Positions 24,101 through 35,476 of a stretch of 64,000 nt of DNA are shown one piece after another. The translations under genes and the position numbers were made by a program. The DNA is taken from contig OX359200.1 of assembly GCA_947172415.1 (NCBI GenBank), positions 4,342,501-4,406,500 of the forward strand, written 5' to 3'. How positions within the stretch are numbered: the stretch's first letter is position 1; the number at the start of each line of letters is the position of its first letter. Origin of the DNA: Chondrosia reniformis (taxonomy: Eukaryota > Porifera > Demospongiae > Chondrillida > Chondrillidae). The notes beneath the pieces were generated by a model. The model was not told the origin of the DNA. It did not search any database and saw only the letters and a program-made list of their open reading frames with translations.

Positions 24101-27100
24101 GTGTCTATGAAACGAAATAGGCTGCACAAATTTAGATTGATACCTATGAGGGTGTCCATTCTAATCGATGTATAGCTTGTAGCCAAGATTTACACTGATT
24201 ACTGATTGATTATTAACTGATTGTGTATTACATTGTGTATGTGTGTATGTGTATGTCTGAATGCCTCTTTGCAGATGATGGAGCCCTCCTTGCAACAAGT
24301 CAGGATGGTGCTCAATCAAAAAGCAATTAAGGAATATATGGCTGTGAGTAGAAGTTTTGGTCCTACAGTTAGCATCTCTAAGACAAAGCATATGGCTACT
24401 GGAAGAGCTTTATCAAATGTAGAGAAGGCACCAATCTCAGTAGGTATATATGAAACTATTAGTGCGGTTGAGGAGTTCAAGGACCTAGGTTCTGTTATAG
24501 GTGCTTCTAGAAATATGGATGGTGACATTCAAAACAGATTGGCTCAAGCATCTACAGCATTTGGTGACCTGAGGAAAGCTGTTTTCCAGGATAAGAACTT
24601 ATCTCTGATGACAAAAAGAAAGATCTATCAATCCTGTGTTCTTACAGTGCTCCTTTATGGTGCTGAATCTTGGATACCACTAAGAAGACATGTCATCAAA
24701 TTAAATGCTTTCCATCATAGATGTATTAGATCAATCTTAGGGATAACGAATAGGCAGCAATGGGTGCAGAGTATTACTTCTTACGACATCAGACAAAGAT
24801 GGGTTGATCTGGAAACAATAGAAGATAAATTGATTAAGAGAAGATTGGAGTGGCTAGGTCACCTTGCTCGTATGTCAAACAAAAGAATCTCCAAATCTGC
24901 ACTATTTGGATGGCTCACACAACCACACCCCAGATGTGGACCAAAGAAGAGGCGGAGAGATGCAGTTAGACAGGACTTGAAGACTATAAGCATTGGTGAA
25001 AACAACTGGTATAGTGAAGCAAATGAATCACGAGAGGTATGGAGAGCATTGTATAACTTAGGAGTAGAGGATCATGCGAAGAGCCGATGCACAGATAGAC
25101 AATCAACCCAAGCCATCTATGGTGTATTTTGTGACATATGCAAAAGGTCTTTTAGACGTGAGGGTGATAAGAAGAGGCACAAATGTACAGCCGAACAGAA
25201 AAAACCAATAGCGGAACAGGTTGGGGCTATGCAATGCCTGTATGCAGTAGGTGGTTTCGGAGCAAAGGTGGTTTTGCTCTGCATAAATGTTCCCCAGAGC
25301 CTTCTTCACACTGAAGAGTTTTGTGTCTGCTGGAGTCTTGTTCCCTTTTATGGGATAGTGTGACCAATTTATGGCAACAAACAAGACAAGAAAAGTATGT
25401 GTATGTGTATATGTTCACTGTAATTTGCTGAGCACCCTGAAAAGTAGTCTTCTGACAAAGTGGTGTACCAAGGTAAATAATCAAATCAAATCAATCACTC
25501 AATCCTTCAAACAGTTTTCACCTGTAAAATGCATTGATCATAAATATTTTCGTAAATCGTTTTACAGAACGTTCAAAGACAGAATTTATAGTTGTAAACA
25601 CCAAGAATCCTTACTTAGATTATGGCATCAGGGTTTCATTCAAGGGGGGGGGGGGCATTCCCCCTTGCTAAAGGTGCCCCCCCTTGGATTTAGGTTGCCA
25701 CTTTACTATTTTATCAAGGTATGACACTGCCCATGCAAAACGTTTACAAGTCAATTCCCCCTCCTTACAAAAATTTCTGCATGGATGAAACCCTGCTTTC
25801 CCATCAGGCAATTGCAAGGAATCTTCTACCTCAATTTTCCAATCTCCTTTAACCTTATCACAGAAATGGCCAAACCAAAGCCTTTGCCAGTGACCTAACT
25901 CTATTCTCTCATAATCCAACAGGGCACCATGTAGTCCCTACGTGAAATGACTGATGGAGTATGATAGGTGGACTTGCATGGACAAGCAAAGGGAAGCTCA
26001 TGCCTTTTCAAGGAATCACCTAGTACATATGAGCCTCTCAGCTGGTGAATTTTGTTATTCTGAGAAACAAGTAGTGGATGAAAGCAGAAATGTATTAGGC
26101 AGTTCCAGAAGTTTAATCAAAGCCTGACAGGTCCCACATATGTATGTACACTTACTGCACCTAATGATGTGTATGGTTAACAATCTGACTACATATACGT
26201 ATTATTAATAATTGGTCAATCTTGTAACGTACCTTATCCTTTAGGGACAGTCCACCAGTGTCGTACACAATGCCCTTTCCAACCCATGCAATGGTTTGGG
26301 AGGCACCCTTGGGGGTGTGGCTTAGAACAGCCAGGACAGGTGGGTGTGTTGCAGCCTTCCCTACACCATAGATACCACCAAAGCCTTGCTTTTGTAAATC
26401 CTCACCCTTGACAACAAATGGCTCAATGCCCAATTCCTTTCCAACTGAGGCAATTTCCTAAATTAACAATTTAAAAGTGTATAGTACAATACACTGCTAT
26501 GCAGGGAGAGTATCAGGTAACTGAACAAAGTACGTACATATTGTCGAACCAGTTCACCAAACCATAATTCTACCCTTTTGGTCTACATCACTAATCATCT
26601 GCTTTTGATGGTCAACATTTCAACATTGTTAGCAACTACATATATTAATGATATACAGGGTTTACAGGTCTGATCTGAGATCCTTCTAACAAAAATACAT
26701 TTTCAGCTAGCCCGTAAGGAAGCAAGTCAAATACAGTACAGGCATATTAAAAACATACATAGCTTGCTATACTCATAATTCACTGGGGTTCTAATGATCT
26801 CACAATAACCATCTAATATGCTTATATATACATCAAATTTGCTAACAAAAAGTTAAATGTATGACAAACATTTCAGATTACAATATAACTTCTATCAGGA
26901 TTTGGCTAACTGGTAAAGAAATCAGCATTACTTTTCATTTCAAATGTTATCAAAAGATGGTAATGACCCAACCATACAACTGGACCGTCAAAAGATCAAA
27001 GAGGAAACATCAAAAAATAAGTTTGCTAAAAGATTTATAACTTTTACGACTAATTGTAAAATAAAGGAAAATTTGCACATATGTATGTGTTTTAGTTATT

Positions 27101-28585
27101 GTTATAGGATATGATTAAATTTCATGCAAGGAGATACCCATATGCATACCTCCAAGAATCTAGAAGTGTGCATTTCACTGCAGGGTGTATCCACAAGTCT
27201 TTGAGCCAATCGAACACCTGTAGAGTCACAAATACATGCAACAATCATTTTTGTCAACCTTGTAACAGTGTGCACAATGGAAGGTTTTCATACAATCTAT
27301 AAGTACAATGGAAGTACGCCAGGTGTAATATAAGACACATAATTTCAGTATCAATGCATTTTAGAGGTAGTTAAAAGTAGATATGCAATTTTCCTAGCAA
27401 GTTTCTGTCTGATACAGGCAGAGCAAGAGTACCATTAATGGCTGCATTGAGGCTGTGAGCCTCATCCACCGAAAGGGGAGCACCTGCTGGATCAGGTGAA
27501 ATGTACAGAAGCAGCGCTTCACTTCTGCTCTTGAGCTGCTCCTTGGAAAGTGACTTGACAGTGTAATGAGGGAAGGCCCTCCCGGCAGCACACCCACTGG
27601 CATACAGAGTGGACCTGTCACACACCAACTGCAAGTAGAAGGAACACATTACACTCTGCCAATTCTGATGCTTAATTATACATCATATTCACTTTGATTA
27701 AACTTAGATATGGACAAATTACATGAATGAGCCAAGGATTCACAGACGATCAAGATGAACTAAAAGACAAAGACTCCCAGGATCAGTGATGAACGGTGGA
27801 ATTCCCAGAAACAACTGTCTGACCCAGTGGAGAAGAAGATGAAAGAAAGGAAAAGAAGAAAGAAAAGACTCCTCTATCTTCATCCAAAGATGAATGTGGA
27901 GCTACATATACAAACACTCCTTCCCTCTACTACGTACATGAGGAGTTGAAGTGATTGAGCCAATACAGGGAACAGGAAGTGTACTATTCCTTAACAAGTT
28001 ATGGATGATGTAATAGAATATTAAAAATCAGACATTCAAATTGTTACAAGTTCAAGTACACCTCTTTACTAACATACAAGACTCCTGTAGTATTGAGTAC
28101 AAATATTTCAGACACATAAACACTGGCTTACATCTGCATGTATACAGCCATGTACTCACAATTATGATCTCCACTCCCAATTGCACAGCACATCTCTGTA
28201 CCTGCGCGGTTACAGCATGAGCGTGGGATGGTGTATTGTGTCGACTGACGATCCCTGGCAAGGAGGCGACCTTCACTCCTTTTAGCCAGACACTACATGT
28301 GTCGGCTACAGAGGGGTTCAAACCTTCCAGAGACTCCTTCCACGTCTCCTATAGAAATAGGAGGACTTACTGGCTAAGAATTTAGTAGATCGTAGATCAT
28401 CTAATTCTGACCTTGCTAACTCTGCCATTAAAATATTTTTCAATCCTGGAGAAATCAACCTGTAAAAGATGATCCACTTGCCCTATAATCGTCACGGGAC
28501 GCTCCTTCGGATCAGATGGTTCCAAGAAATTCTCTGTGCAGAAAATAACACGATGCTCTGGTCGCTCTTCCCAAGGAACAGCCAT
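21109..28585 (-). CDS. NPEPL1: NPEPL1-type M17 leucine aminopeptidase
   Basis: Thirteen exons with matching phases: 28744-28412 (ATG taken at 28585), 28348-28160, 27628-27433, 27217-27150, 26457-26233, 23535-23458, 23061-22961, 22868-22814, 22466-22299, 22078-22001, 21643-21601, 21528-21461, 21246-21109. They predict 526 residues, close to the vertebrate length. Recognisable stretches in order: VSRHNTPS, GVRLAQRLVDTPCSEM, GFGGIYGVGKAA, IAWVGKGIVYDTGGLSLK (metal and active-site Lys region), GMKRDCGGAAG, LAENAIGPGAARPDDI, NNTDAEGRLVLGDG (metal ligands and catalytic Arg), DMATLTGAQGVATGKYHAG, PELHFQEFNSVVADMKNS, WIHLDMAAPVH, GERATGYGVALLTSLFG. It should be a cytosolic, metal-dependent exopeptidase releasing N-terminal residues. 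The frame stays open upstream of 28585 to an acceptor-like site at 28744, so an N-terminal extension is possible. The last exon lies in the left arm of the inverted repeat. Confidence 0.92.
23205..23435. repeat. Dispersed repeat copy 1
   Basis: Block running from 'gattcacaaaagatcaagat' through 'ctcccggggtcac' and 'cagaaacagctgtctgg' to 'agcatgtaagaaaatggtg'. Homologous copies at 27735-27895 and 57985-58170, with weaker fragments at 13360-13720 and, inverted, near 48350-48415. No coding frame is shared. It lies in an NPEPL1 intron. Confidence 0.65.
24240..25505 (+). mobile_element. 5'-truncated, frameshifted LINE with C2H2 finger tail
   Basis: The long frame (about 24273-25363) encodes the post-catalytic part of a LINE reverse transcriptase: EFKDLGSVIGASRNMDGDI, YGAESWIPL, then CIRSILGITNRQQW and RLEWLGHLARM, ending with a zinc finger CDICKRSF...KRHKC. 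The catalytic FADDGALL sits just upstream at about 24256 but in a different frame that soon stops, so the element is broken; no fingers domain or endonuclease was found further 5'. The 3' end has an 'aatcaaatcaaatcaatcac' tail. Inserted antisense in the NPEPL1 intron between exons 26457-26233 and 23535-23458. Probably inactive. Confidence 0.82.
25627..25796. mobile_element. hAT-like MITE with CAGGGTTTCAT termini
   Basis: 'cagggtttcattcaaggggg' at the left is mirrored by 'ggatgaaaccctg' at the right, with G-rich subterminal stretches in opposite orientation ('gggggggg', 'ccctccttacaaaa'). The CAGGG terminus is typical of hAT elements. I could not see a clear 8-bp target duplication. It lies in an NPEPL1 intron. 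Confidence 0.6.
27735..27895. repeat. Dispersed repeat copy 2
   Basis: 'gattcacagacgatcaagat', 'agactcccaggatcagtgat' and 'cagaaacaactgtctgaccc' match the copy at 23205-23435. It lies in the NPEPL1 intron between exons 28348-28160 and 27628-27433. Confidence 0.6.
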
Positions 28586-28744
28586 TTTAAAAGGAGGCTT
28601 CCGGTTCCGCATAACATGCATATTTTGAGCTGTAGAAATCTCAGGAAATTGGCTTGACAGTGCATGTAGCACCATAGATAAAGGGACAACAACACGGGCC
28701 AATTTAGGATCAGGTCGTTTGTAGTGTTCGAACGAGGTATTTTC

Positions 28745-29564
28745 CTAATTGTACGGAGATCACAAATTCTACTCAATTCTTCTAACTACGTATCTATAAT
28801 ATATTACACTTTACAGAATCTGATAAGGCCAATTCACAGTTTATCGTCCAGCAGTTTTGAAAAAATAGCATGAGGGAGGGAGGTCATTTTTCATTATTTA
28901 TTATTACAAATGCAATGAATCAGTCATCAGACACACAAAACTCACTGAGTTGAATATATTTCATTATGCAATCAGACATCAGACATACAAAACTCACTGA
29001 ATTGCCAATAATAAAGAAACAATTGTAAGTTGTACATATTAAAGTAGAACACACAGTATTAGAGTTGAAAATGTAATAAAGGAGCACAGAAGCAAGTTAT
29101 AACCAAAAGTTATTGGCACCTATTTATGTGCTCTAATGAAAAATGAAAGTTGGACGGCGTGCCCAAACAAGCATGCGGGTGGGGACGGTAAACTGGGAAT
29201 CGAATTTGCCTGGCCTAATGTTGCAAAGCATAAAGAATGTCATACATATACAGTTCTATATTTGTTTCCCTTATAATACATGTCTCATCATTTGTCTCTG
29301 GATTCTACCCCACCCACTCATGTCTCCTGAAGAGCACAATGAGCAAAAGTGTGGAACCAAAGGTCACTTGATGGGAACCAAAGTTTCCCCTTATCCTCTC
29401 AAATAGAAAGTCAGGGGAGTTCGTTTTTGGGGGAGTGCGAATTTGCCATCACAGAGGAGACATGAGTGAATTGCAATTGATAAGTCATTTGATGATCTAT
29501 ATATGTGTGCTTAATTATAAGGCTTAATATATATATTGTTCTATATAGGCAAGGATGGCTAGTG
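28745..29564. other. Upstream flank of NPEPL1 with a dispersed repeat
   Basis: No gene recognised. Positions 29200-29410 carry a repeat with 'ccccacccactcatgtctcc', 'gtggaaccaaaggtcac' and 'ccttatcctctcaaatag', which recurs at about 58855-58985 and in pieces near 11310-11350 (inverted) and 38520-38640. Two direct copies of 'atcagacatcagacatac'-like sequence lie at 28918-28998. Confidence 0.5.
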
Positions 29565-30004
29565 ATTCATTATAAGCATCAACAGCAGATTGTTGAAACA
29601 AATTTGGACTTCTTGACCCACTCTAAAGGCAAGGATGTATATTATGTACATATATGTATATAACTTTTATTAGACTCACGAATCCCTATACAACTTTTAA
29701 CTTATATTTATAATTGACTTGAAAATGTATCCTTTTAATTCACATCAATAGCATTCAAATATTTGTATATGTTATATATATATATGTATATATAAATAGA
29801 GAGAGCTTTTCTGTTTCATTTTCTGGAGCATTCAAAAGTACAATTGGTACATTATAATAGTTTCAATGTGAATTTTGCCGAATAGCACACTCTTCGTTAA
29901 TTCAATGAATTAAATAACACATATATTAATGAATTGATTCTATGAGAATACTCTTGAAATTGAAGACCTTTTGATATACAGGTAGATGTATACTATGGGG
30001 TGTG
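29565..30004 (+). repeat. Direct repeat flanking the right arm, copy 1
   Basis: From 'ttataagcatcaacagcaga' to 'gtatactatggggtgtgt' it matches 38045-38463 in the same orientation almost base for base, with one ~18-bp length difference near 29698. The two copies bracket the right arm of the inverted duplication; copy 2 abuts the arm exactly and copy 1 is about 185 bp away. Confidence 0.9.
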
Positions 30005-30327
30005 TGAGAGGCTCCGGAGGTCAGCCAGACTGGGAGGACACAAGAAACAGCACCAACACCAGCTACATGCAGTGTCAGACAACCATCATGTCACTGGAGG
30101 TAGTCAAAAGACGTTTCAGAGGTAGAATCCATGATGTCTGGAATGGATTATAGTCTGAGTGGCTGAAGATCCCCGGTCCATAGTGGGATTGAAGTTTAAG
30201 TGGTCCAACAGTATTACAGTATACTGTATAATTTTTTAATTTAATATTCTATCATGCAGCAACAGGAAAGATATTTATACTGTTATTGTTTAGTCAATAT
30301 TGTCATTGTACATGTTCTGCTTTACAG

Positions 30328-30465
30328 GGAGAAAGGGCCACTGGTTATGGAGTAGCGTTGCTAACATCCTTATTTGGAAGTTTTTCCAACAGTTTAATTC
30401 TGCAGAACATAGCTCCTCAGCATGGTGATTCTGGCACTCCAAGAGCAAAGAGAAAGAAGACTTGA
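30328..30465 (+). pseudogene. Orphan copy of the NPEPL1 terminal exon
   Basis: Preceded by an intact acceptor ('ctgctttacag'), it encodes the full 45-residue C-terminal end starting GERATGYGVALLTSLFG and ending RAKRKKT before TGA, with one change (Cys to His after NIAPQ) relative to the real exon. No other NPEPL1 exon lies on this strand nearby, so it cannot make the enzyme alone. It is a by-product of the inverted duplication whose edge fell inside the intron upstream of this exon. Confidence 0.9.
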
Positions 30466-31369
30466 AAAGTTTACCTGAACTGATGCAAGATATTGGAGCT
30501 TAGGAAATTTAGACTTATACATGATTCAGATATAATCAATTGTAATATTATTAGAAGTGAAGCGTATACCTGTAGACTGAATATGTTTAAGGTTAAAGCG
30601 ATTGCGACAGTTGTGCATGCAGTTTGCCACAAAAGCTAAAGCTGTGGCTGCAAGAGCTGGGCAACCTTTGGTAATGCATACCTTCAGTCACACTGTACCA
30701 ATTCTTTTGTAATAGAGACATATAAGGAGAGTTGGGTGATATATATACAACATTTGGTCCGTCCAACCTCAAAAGTATATATCAGGAACTCAGTTATAAC
30801 TGGTGAACCATATATATGCAAGAAGCTAGGACTATATATATACCTCAGAGGTATAATATTTATTTAGACTAGTACTTATGGCAGTTTTATATAGTATACA
30901 TGCATAAAATGTATTATATATAATAATATATACAGCATCTTGCATGGCACATGCACAGTCAATCTTCTCGTGAAAGCGTCATTACAAGTGGTTTGAGTTT
31001 GAGTTTGAGTACCTAAACTATAGCTAGTGCAAGATAATTGAGCTTAGAAATTTAAACTAATATGTTTCATAATTATATGCGTATATAAATAATTAGAAAT
31101 GATATGTACTTATATATATTATATAACTTAAATCCGTTTAATGTTTTGCACCCCTCCTGTGATAGTATTATGTAATGGTTCATGATCATGATTGTTATAC
31201 GGACATCTTATACAATACAAACACCTTAATAGAATTATTAGCTACATTAAATAAATAAGTACATGTAGCTATAGGGCTTATATGTATGTATATATGTATA
31301 GTTGGAATGAATTCAAACTATATAATATACATATGTATGTCAAGCTTGTTAAACACTCCTGATCAATTA

Positions 31370-32803
31370 TTAGAAACACGCTTTGATGAGTTTACAGACT
31401 ATCCAAGCTCCTGCAGTAGAACCAGCTTTCACAATTTCTGGGATATGATTAAGTAGAGTTTGAACTCCTCTCTTACACTATACAAAATGAATAGCTATAT
31501 CAGTATAATTTTTCAGCTATACAGACAATATGCATGATAAAATTATATACTTTTGATCAACAATCTATTTAAAATTAAAGACTACGTAAATGAGGATTAA
31601 GATATGGACTTACAGTTGATTTGAAGGGACTAGGTACACTGCTACAAAGATAATTCAATATTTTCCCAAGCCTAGCAGGCTGCAAAATACATGATACTGT
31701 ATACCATTAATATTATATTAGTATGTATAAATATTTGCATATATACATGAACCCACATCACTGGCATATATCAATATGTCTTGTACAATGCTTTTAGCAT
31801 ATTTCTTGCAAAGTGAGCAGAGAATAGGCCAGTCTACATTGCCACTAATATTTCCAGCTGTAAGCTACATGTAAAGATTTATTAAAAGATGAACACAGCA
31901 CAAATTGCATGCAAATTCCTAATAAATGAGTCTGCAAGACTTATAGGATCTATGCAGTTATACTTACAAAAGCCTCCATCTCTGAAAGTGGCTGATCATG
32001 ACATCCCAAATATGGGCATACTAGAAATGGCTTCATATATTGGCTGAAGTGCATGGAAAAGTTAGTACGGTGTTTTGACAGGAAAGCTACACAACCCTAT
32101 ATAAAAATTAATATACAAAATACTAGCACTTTACATCATATACACTTGTGCGTTTATATATATAATTGACTCACAGTTTTACCCCTGTGATGACCATATA
32201 TGTTACGCCTTTGTTCTATAGTCAAAATATCGCATATTGCTTCAAGCTCTTTGCTGCTAGGCTACACCATAACAAATAGAATATACTGACATGGAATATG
32301 TATATAAATGTACACGTCAGTATAGTCAGTAAGTATATATTTAAAATTACCTTTTCTTTGGAAAGTGCTTTGTTTTTCAAAGATTGCTCGAATATTTTTA
32401 CAAAGTACCTGCACCGATTGCAATCTGAATTTATCTGGTGATGTAACATATTTACAGAAGCTAAGAGGAGGAAATCCCTTGTTGTGAAGTCTTGCTCATC
32501 TGCAGTGTCAAGTTCAAGCTTAGGAGTCATGTTTGCATTCACAAACTATATACATGTACGTACGTATAGATAATTGCACAAACATCAAAATAATACATGT
32601 ATATATATATATATATAAAGTATATATATAATCAGAAAAAGAATATCATTGGGAATAGATTAAGTCAAAGTCATCTGGGGAGGAAGTGCCCAACACTGCT
32701 GCTGCGTTCCCCTGCTGCACTGCGACCGAAATTCTATATATATAATATTATATATATATACCAGAATAAAGCTGAGCATCAGGAAAAGAGCTGTAACCAT
32801 CAT
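31370..32803 (-). CDS. Secreted two-saposin-domain protein, right-arm copy
   Basis: Seven phase-0 exons: 32803-32762, 32545-32351, 32261-32175, 32096-31968, 31864-31757, 31679-31614, 31477-31370, predicting 244 residues. The protein is nearly identical to the left-arm product: same signal peptide exon, same Cys spacing in both saposin-B-like domains. Differences include His to Arg (QRRNIYGHH), Asn to Lys (CKKYAK) and a shorter tail (CKLIKACF instead of CKLIHACTCF). No stop or splice-site damage is visible, so both arms appear to encode a working gene. Likely secreted or lysosomal, acting on lipid membranes, by family knowledge only. Confidence 0.85.
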
Positions 32804-33974
32804 TTTTGCTTGTCAATGAACTGTTTTACCAGCTATGGATCGTATACTAAAATTATGCTGATCTTATCTCATTCAGCCTATACCCATTTATATAAATATC
32901 CACTTTGATAAAGAAAGTGATATTAACATAAAATGTTTATAATAATAATAATTCAACATTCAATATTTGGTATATTCAAAAACTCCTTATATGTATAAGA
33001 CAACAAAGCAACTAACCTCCAGGTGACGTATACACCATAATAGTAAACTGGAATATTTAACAGCCATTTGTAGTTGTGTGCCTATATAGCTGTAAAAAGA
33101 ATTAAACTGTTTCTGATCATGATGTACATGTATTACAAACTCGCAATCGTAATCTACCTGTCAACTGTGTATGCCTAGACCTATTTACCAATCTACATCA
33201 GCCTGCAGCTGCATGGCTACCTGCCAATTAAGGTGTACTTGCAATTGGTGCTGTATAACCTTTAATTTGGTTGTATATACACAATTGAACATTTGTATGC
33301 ATATGTCACTTACTATAATCAGTATGGCCCTCATGGTAATTTATTGGAAATTAAAACAAAGACCATGCTATATTAATTAAGAAATCTGTTAAGACAAAAT
33401 CATTTAGAACTAACTTAAAAAATTTGATCTGCTAATTGGTACTTCTACAGGAGTCGTATGTATATTGTTATAACTTGCAATGTGTATATACATATACATT
33501 GTATATATATATATACATATTAAATATACGTATGCAGGTGCATTTGATCCTATATAACGTATATATGCTAAAATTACTTAAAACTGAAACAGCTCTACAT
33601 ATATATACATCTCAGTTTGAATAAATGAAAGTTAACACTATAAGAGTAAGTTGTTTACAATTTCATACGTATAATATATAGTGAAATTTATACATATCAT
33701 TGCGTTATATCACACAATTTATAATAATAATATAATAGGAAACAGCTGAATATTTCTATATAATATTAAAATTAAAAATGGTACATACATATATAATCCA
33801 TATTATCAGCCACTTTTCCTCTTTACCATTTATAAGAAATCTGTTAAGACAAAGGTATTTAATGTTACCTTAAGGTAGTAGGGGGAGCTATCGTGTCTAA
33901 ATCAAAACGACACGAATTTTGGTACAGAGGTTAGGTTAGTGGTCTATTTTTCATATCTAGATTTTTAAACAGAC

Positions 33975-35476
33975 TCAGACTCACCCGGAGTATGCAGTAT
34001 AACTGGTGAGATGCTGAAGTTAGGAGGTTTTGTATGGTGTAGTGAAATGGATGCATCAGATTATAAATCTGGCTTGGAAGAATGGAAGTGTGCCAGCAGA
34101 CTGGAGGAGGGCCCTGATAATCCCCATACACAAGAAAGGGAGTAGATTGCAATGTAGAAATTACCGAGGCATTAGCCTGTTAAGCATACCAGGAAAGGTG
34201 TACGCTAGCATACTAGACAGAAGGGTGAGAGCCATCACTGAGGACAAATTACTTGAAGAGCAAGGAGCCTTCAAAAGAAATAGGAGTTGCATAGATCAGA
34301 TGTTTACCCTGAGACAACTAGGAGAGAAGGTGATTGAGAAAAATAAAAAGATGGTTATGGTTTGCGTAGATCTGGAGAAGGCGTACGATAAAGTGAATAG
34401 GGGGTTGCTATGGCAGGTGATTGATGCATATGGAGTCAGGGGTAGACTAGCAAGAGCAGTGAAATCGCTGTATGTGGGGTGTGAAGCCTGTGTCCGAGTG
34501 CTAGGAGAGAACTCTGAATGGTTCAAAGTGAAACAGGGGGTGAGACAAGGGTGCGTAATGTCCCCATGGCTGTTCAACATCTTCATTGACAACACAATAC
34601 GGGAGGCTAGAGAGAGTTTTGTCGGAGGAGTAGAACTGAGAGAAAATACAGTTCAGTTGCTGTTATTTGCGGATGACCTTCTACTAGTCACGGAGGAGGA
34701 AGAGGATACACAGACTAATCTTAGGGTGATAAATGAAGTAATGCAAAAATGGAGACTCAAAATCAACCAGAAAAAGACAAATGTGATGGCTGTCTGTAGG
34801 GGTGGCAGTACAGTGGATATGTCTGTGAATAATGAACCAATTGAGGTAGTGAGAGTGACAAAATATCTAGGAGCAATGTTTAATGAGGAAGGGACCTGTG
34901 ATGATGAAATTGAGAACAGAATCGGTACAGCTTCAAAGGCAATTGGGGCACTTAGGAAGGAAGTACTAGAGAGGAGAGAGCTATCCAAGGACACCAAGAT
35001 GAGAGTCTTTAATGCAGTCATTATACCAACACTGACATATGGGTGTGAGACATGGACGCTACAGAAGAGGCACAGGAGCAATATACAAGCACTGGAGATG
35101 AGATATTTGAGAAGAGTTGAAGGAGTCACTAGAGCAGACAGAGTGAGGAATGAAGACATTAGAAGGGAGCTGGATCAAGAAGCTGTACTCTCTGTAGTGG
35201 ATAGGAAGAAGAAGGAATGGTACAAGAAAGTAACAGAAATGCAAGAGGACAGACTGGTAAAGAGAGTGTTCCTAGATGAAGTACCAGGAAGGAGACCTAG
35301 AGGACGGCCTAGAAAGCGGTGGAGTGATGATCTCTGATGTATCTTGACTATTATTACTATTTTTCTTTAATTTTCTTTTTTCTCTTTATCCAAAATATGT
35401 TAATACTGTATACTAGTGGCTACCTCCTGTATAGGAGATATGGCTGTATGGATTTGATTGATTGATTGATTGATTT
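33975..35476 (+). mobile_element. 5'-truncated LINE nested in the TIR element
   Basis: Flanked by an apparent 11-bp target duplication ('gatttttaaac' on both sides) and ending in a GATT microsatellite tail, as expected for target-primed reverse transcription. It holds the reverse transcriptase frame 34030-35337. Confidence 0.8.
34030..35337 (+). CDS. LINE reverse transcriptase (N-terminally truncated)
   Basis: An uninterrupted 435-codon frame with RT blocks in order: WRRALIIPIHKKGS, CRNYRGISLLSIPGK, DLEKAYDKVNR (first catalytic Asp), VRQGCVMSPWLFNIFID, LLLFADDLLL (catalytic FADD), WRLKINQKKTN, YLGAMFNEEG, YGCETWTLQKRH and a basic end GRRPRGRPRKRW. No apurinic endonuclease domain lies upstream, so the element is 5'-truncated and not autonomous. 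The clade cannot be fixed by eye; a CR1/L2/Jockey- or RTE-like non-LTR element is plausible. The intact frame implies a recent insertion. Confidence 0.88.
   Translation: MYGVVKWMHQIINLAWKNGSVPADWRRALIIPIHKKGSRLQCRNYRGISLLSIPGKVYASILDRRVRAITEDKLLEEQGAFKRNRSCIDQMFTLRQLGEKVIEKNKKMVMVCVDLEKAYDKVNRGLLWQVIDAYGVRGRLARAVKSLYVGCEACVRVLGENSEWFKVKQGVRQGCVMSPWLFNIFIDNTIREARESFVGGVELRENTVQLLLFADDLLLVTEEEEDTQTNLRVINEVMQKWRLKINQKKTNVMAVCRGGSTVDMSVNNEPIEVVRVTKYLGAMFNEEGTCDDEIENRIGTASKAIGALRKEVLERRELSKDTKMRVFNAVIIPTLTYGCETWTLQKRHRSNIQALEMRYLRRVEGVTRADRVRNEDIRRELDQEAVLSVVDRKKKEWYKKVTEMQEDRLVKRVFLDEVPGRRPRGRPRKRWSDDL

Noticed and set aside
29143-29406. Small plus-strand open frame as a gene
   Set aside because: It overlaps a dispersed repeat also found near 58855 and has no domain, splice support or conserved frame.
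34296-35244. Minus-strand open frames across the LINE
   Set aside because: Shadows of the reverse-transcriptase frame at 34030-35337, without domains of their own.
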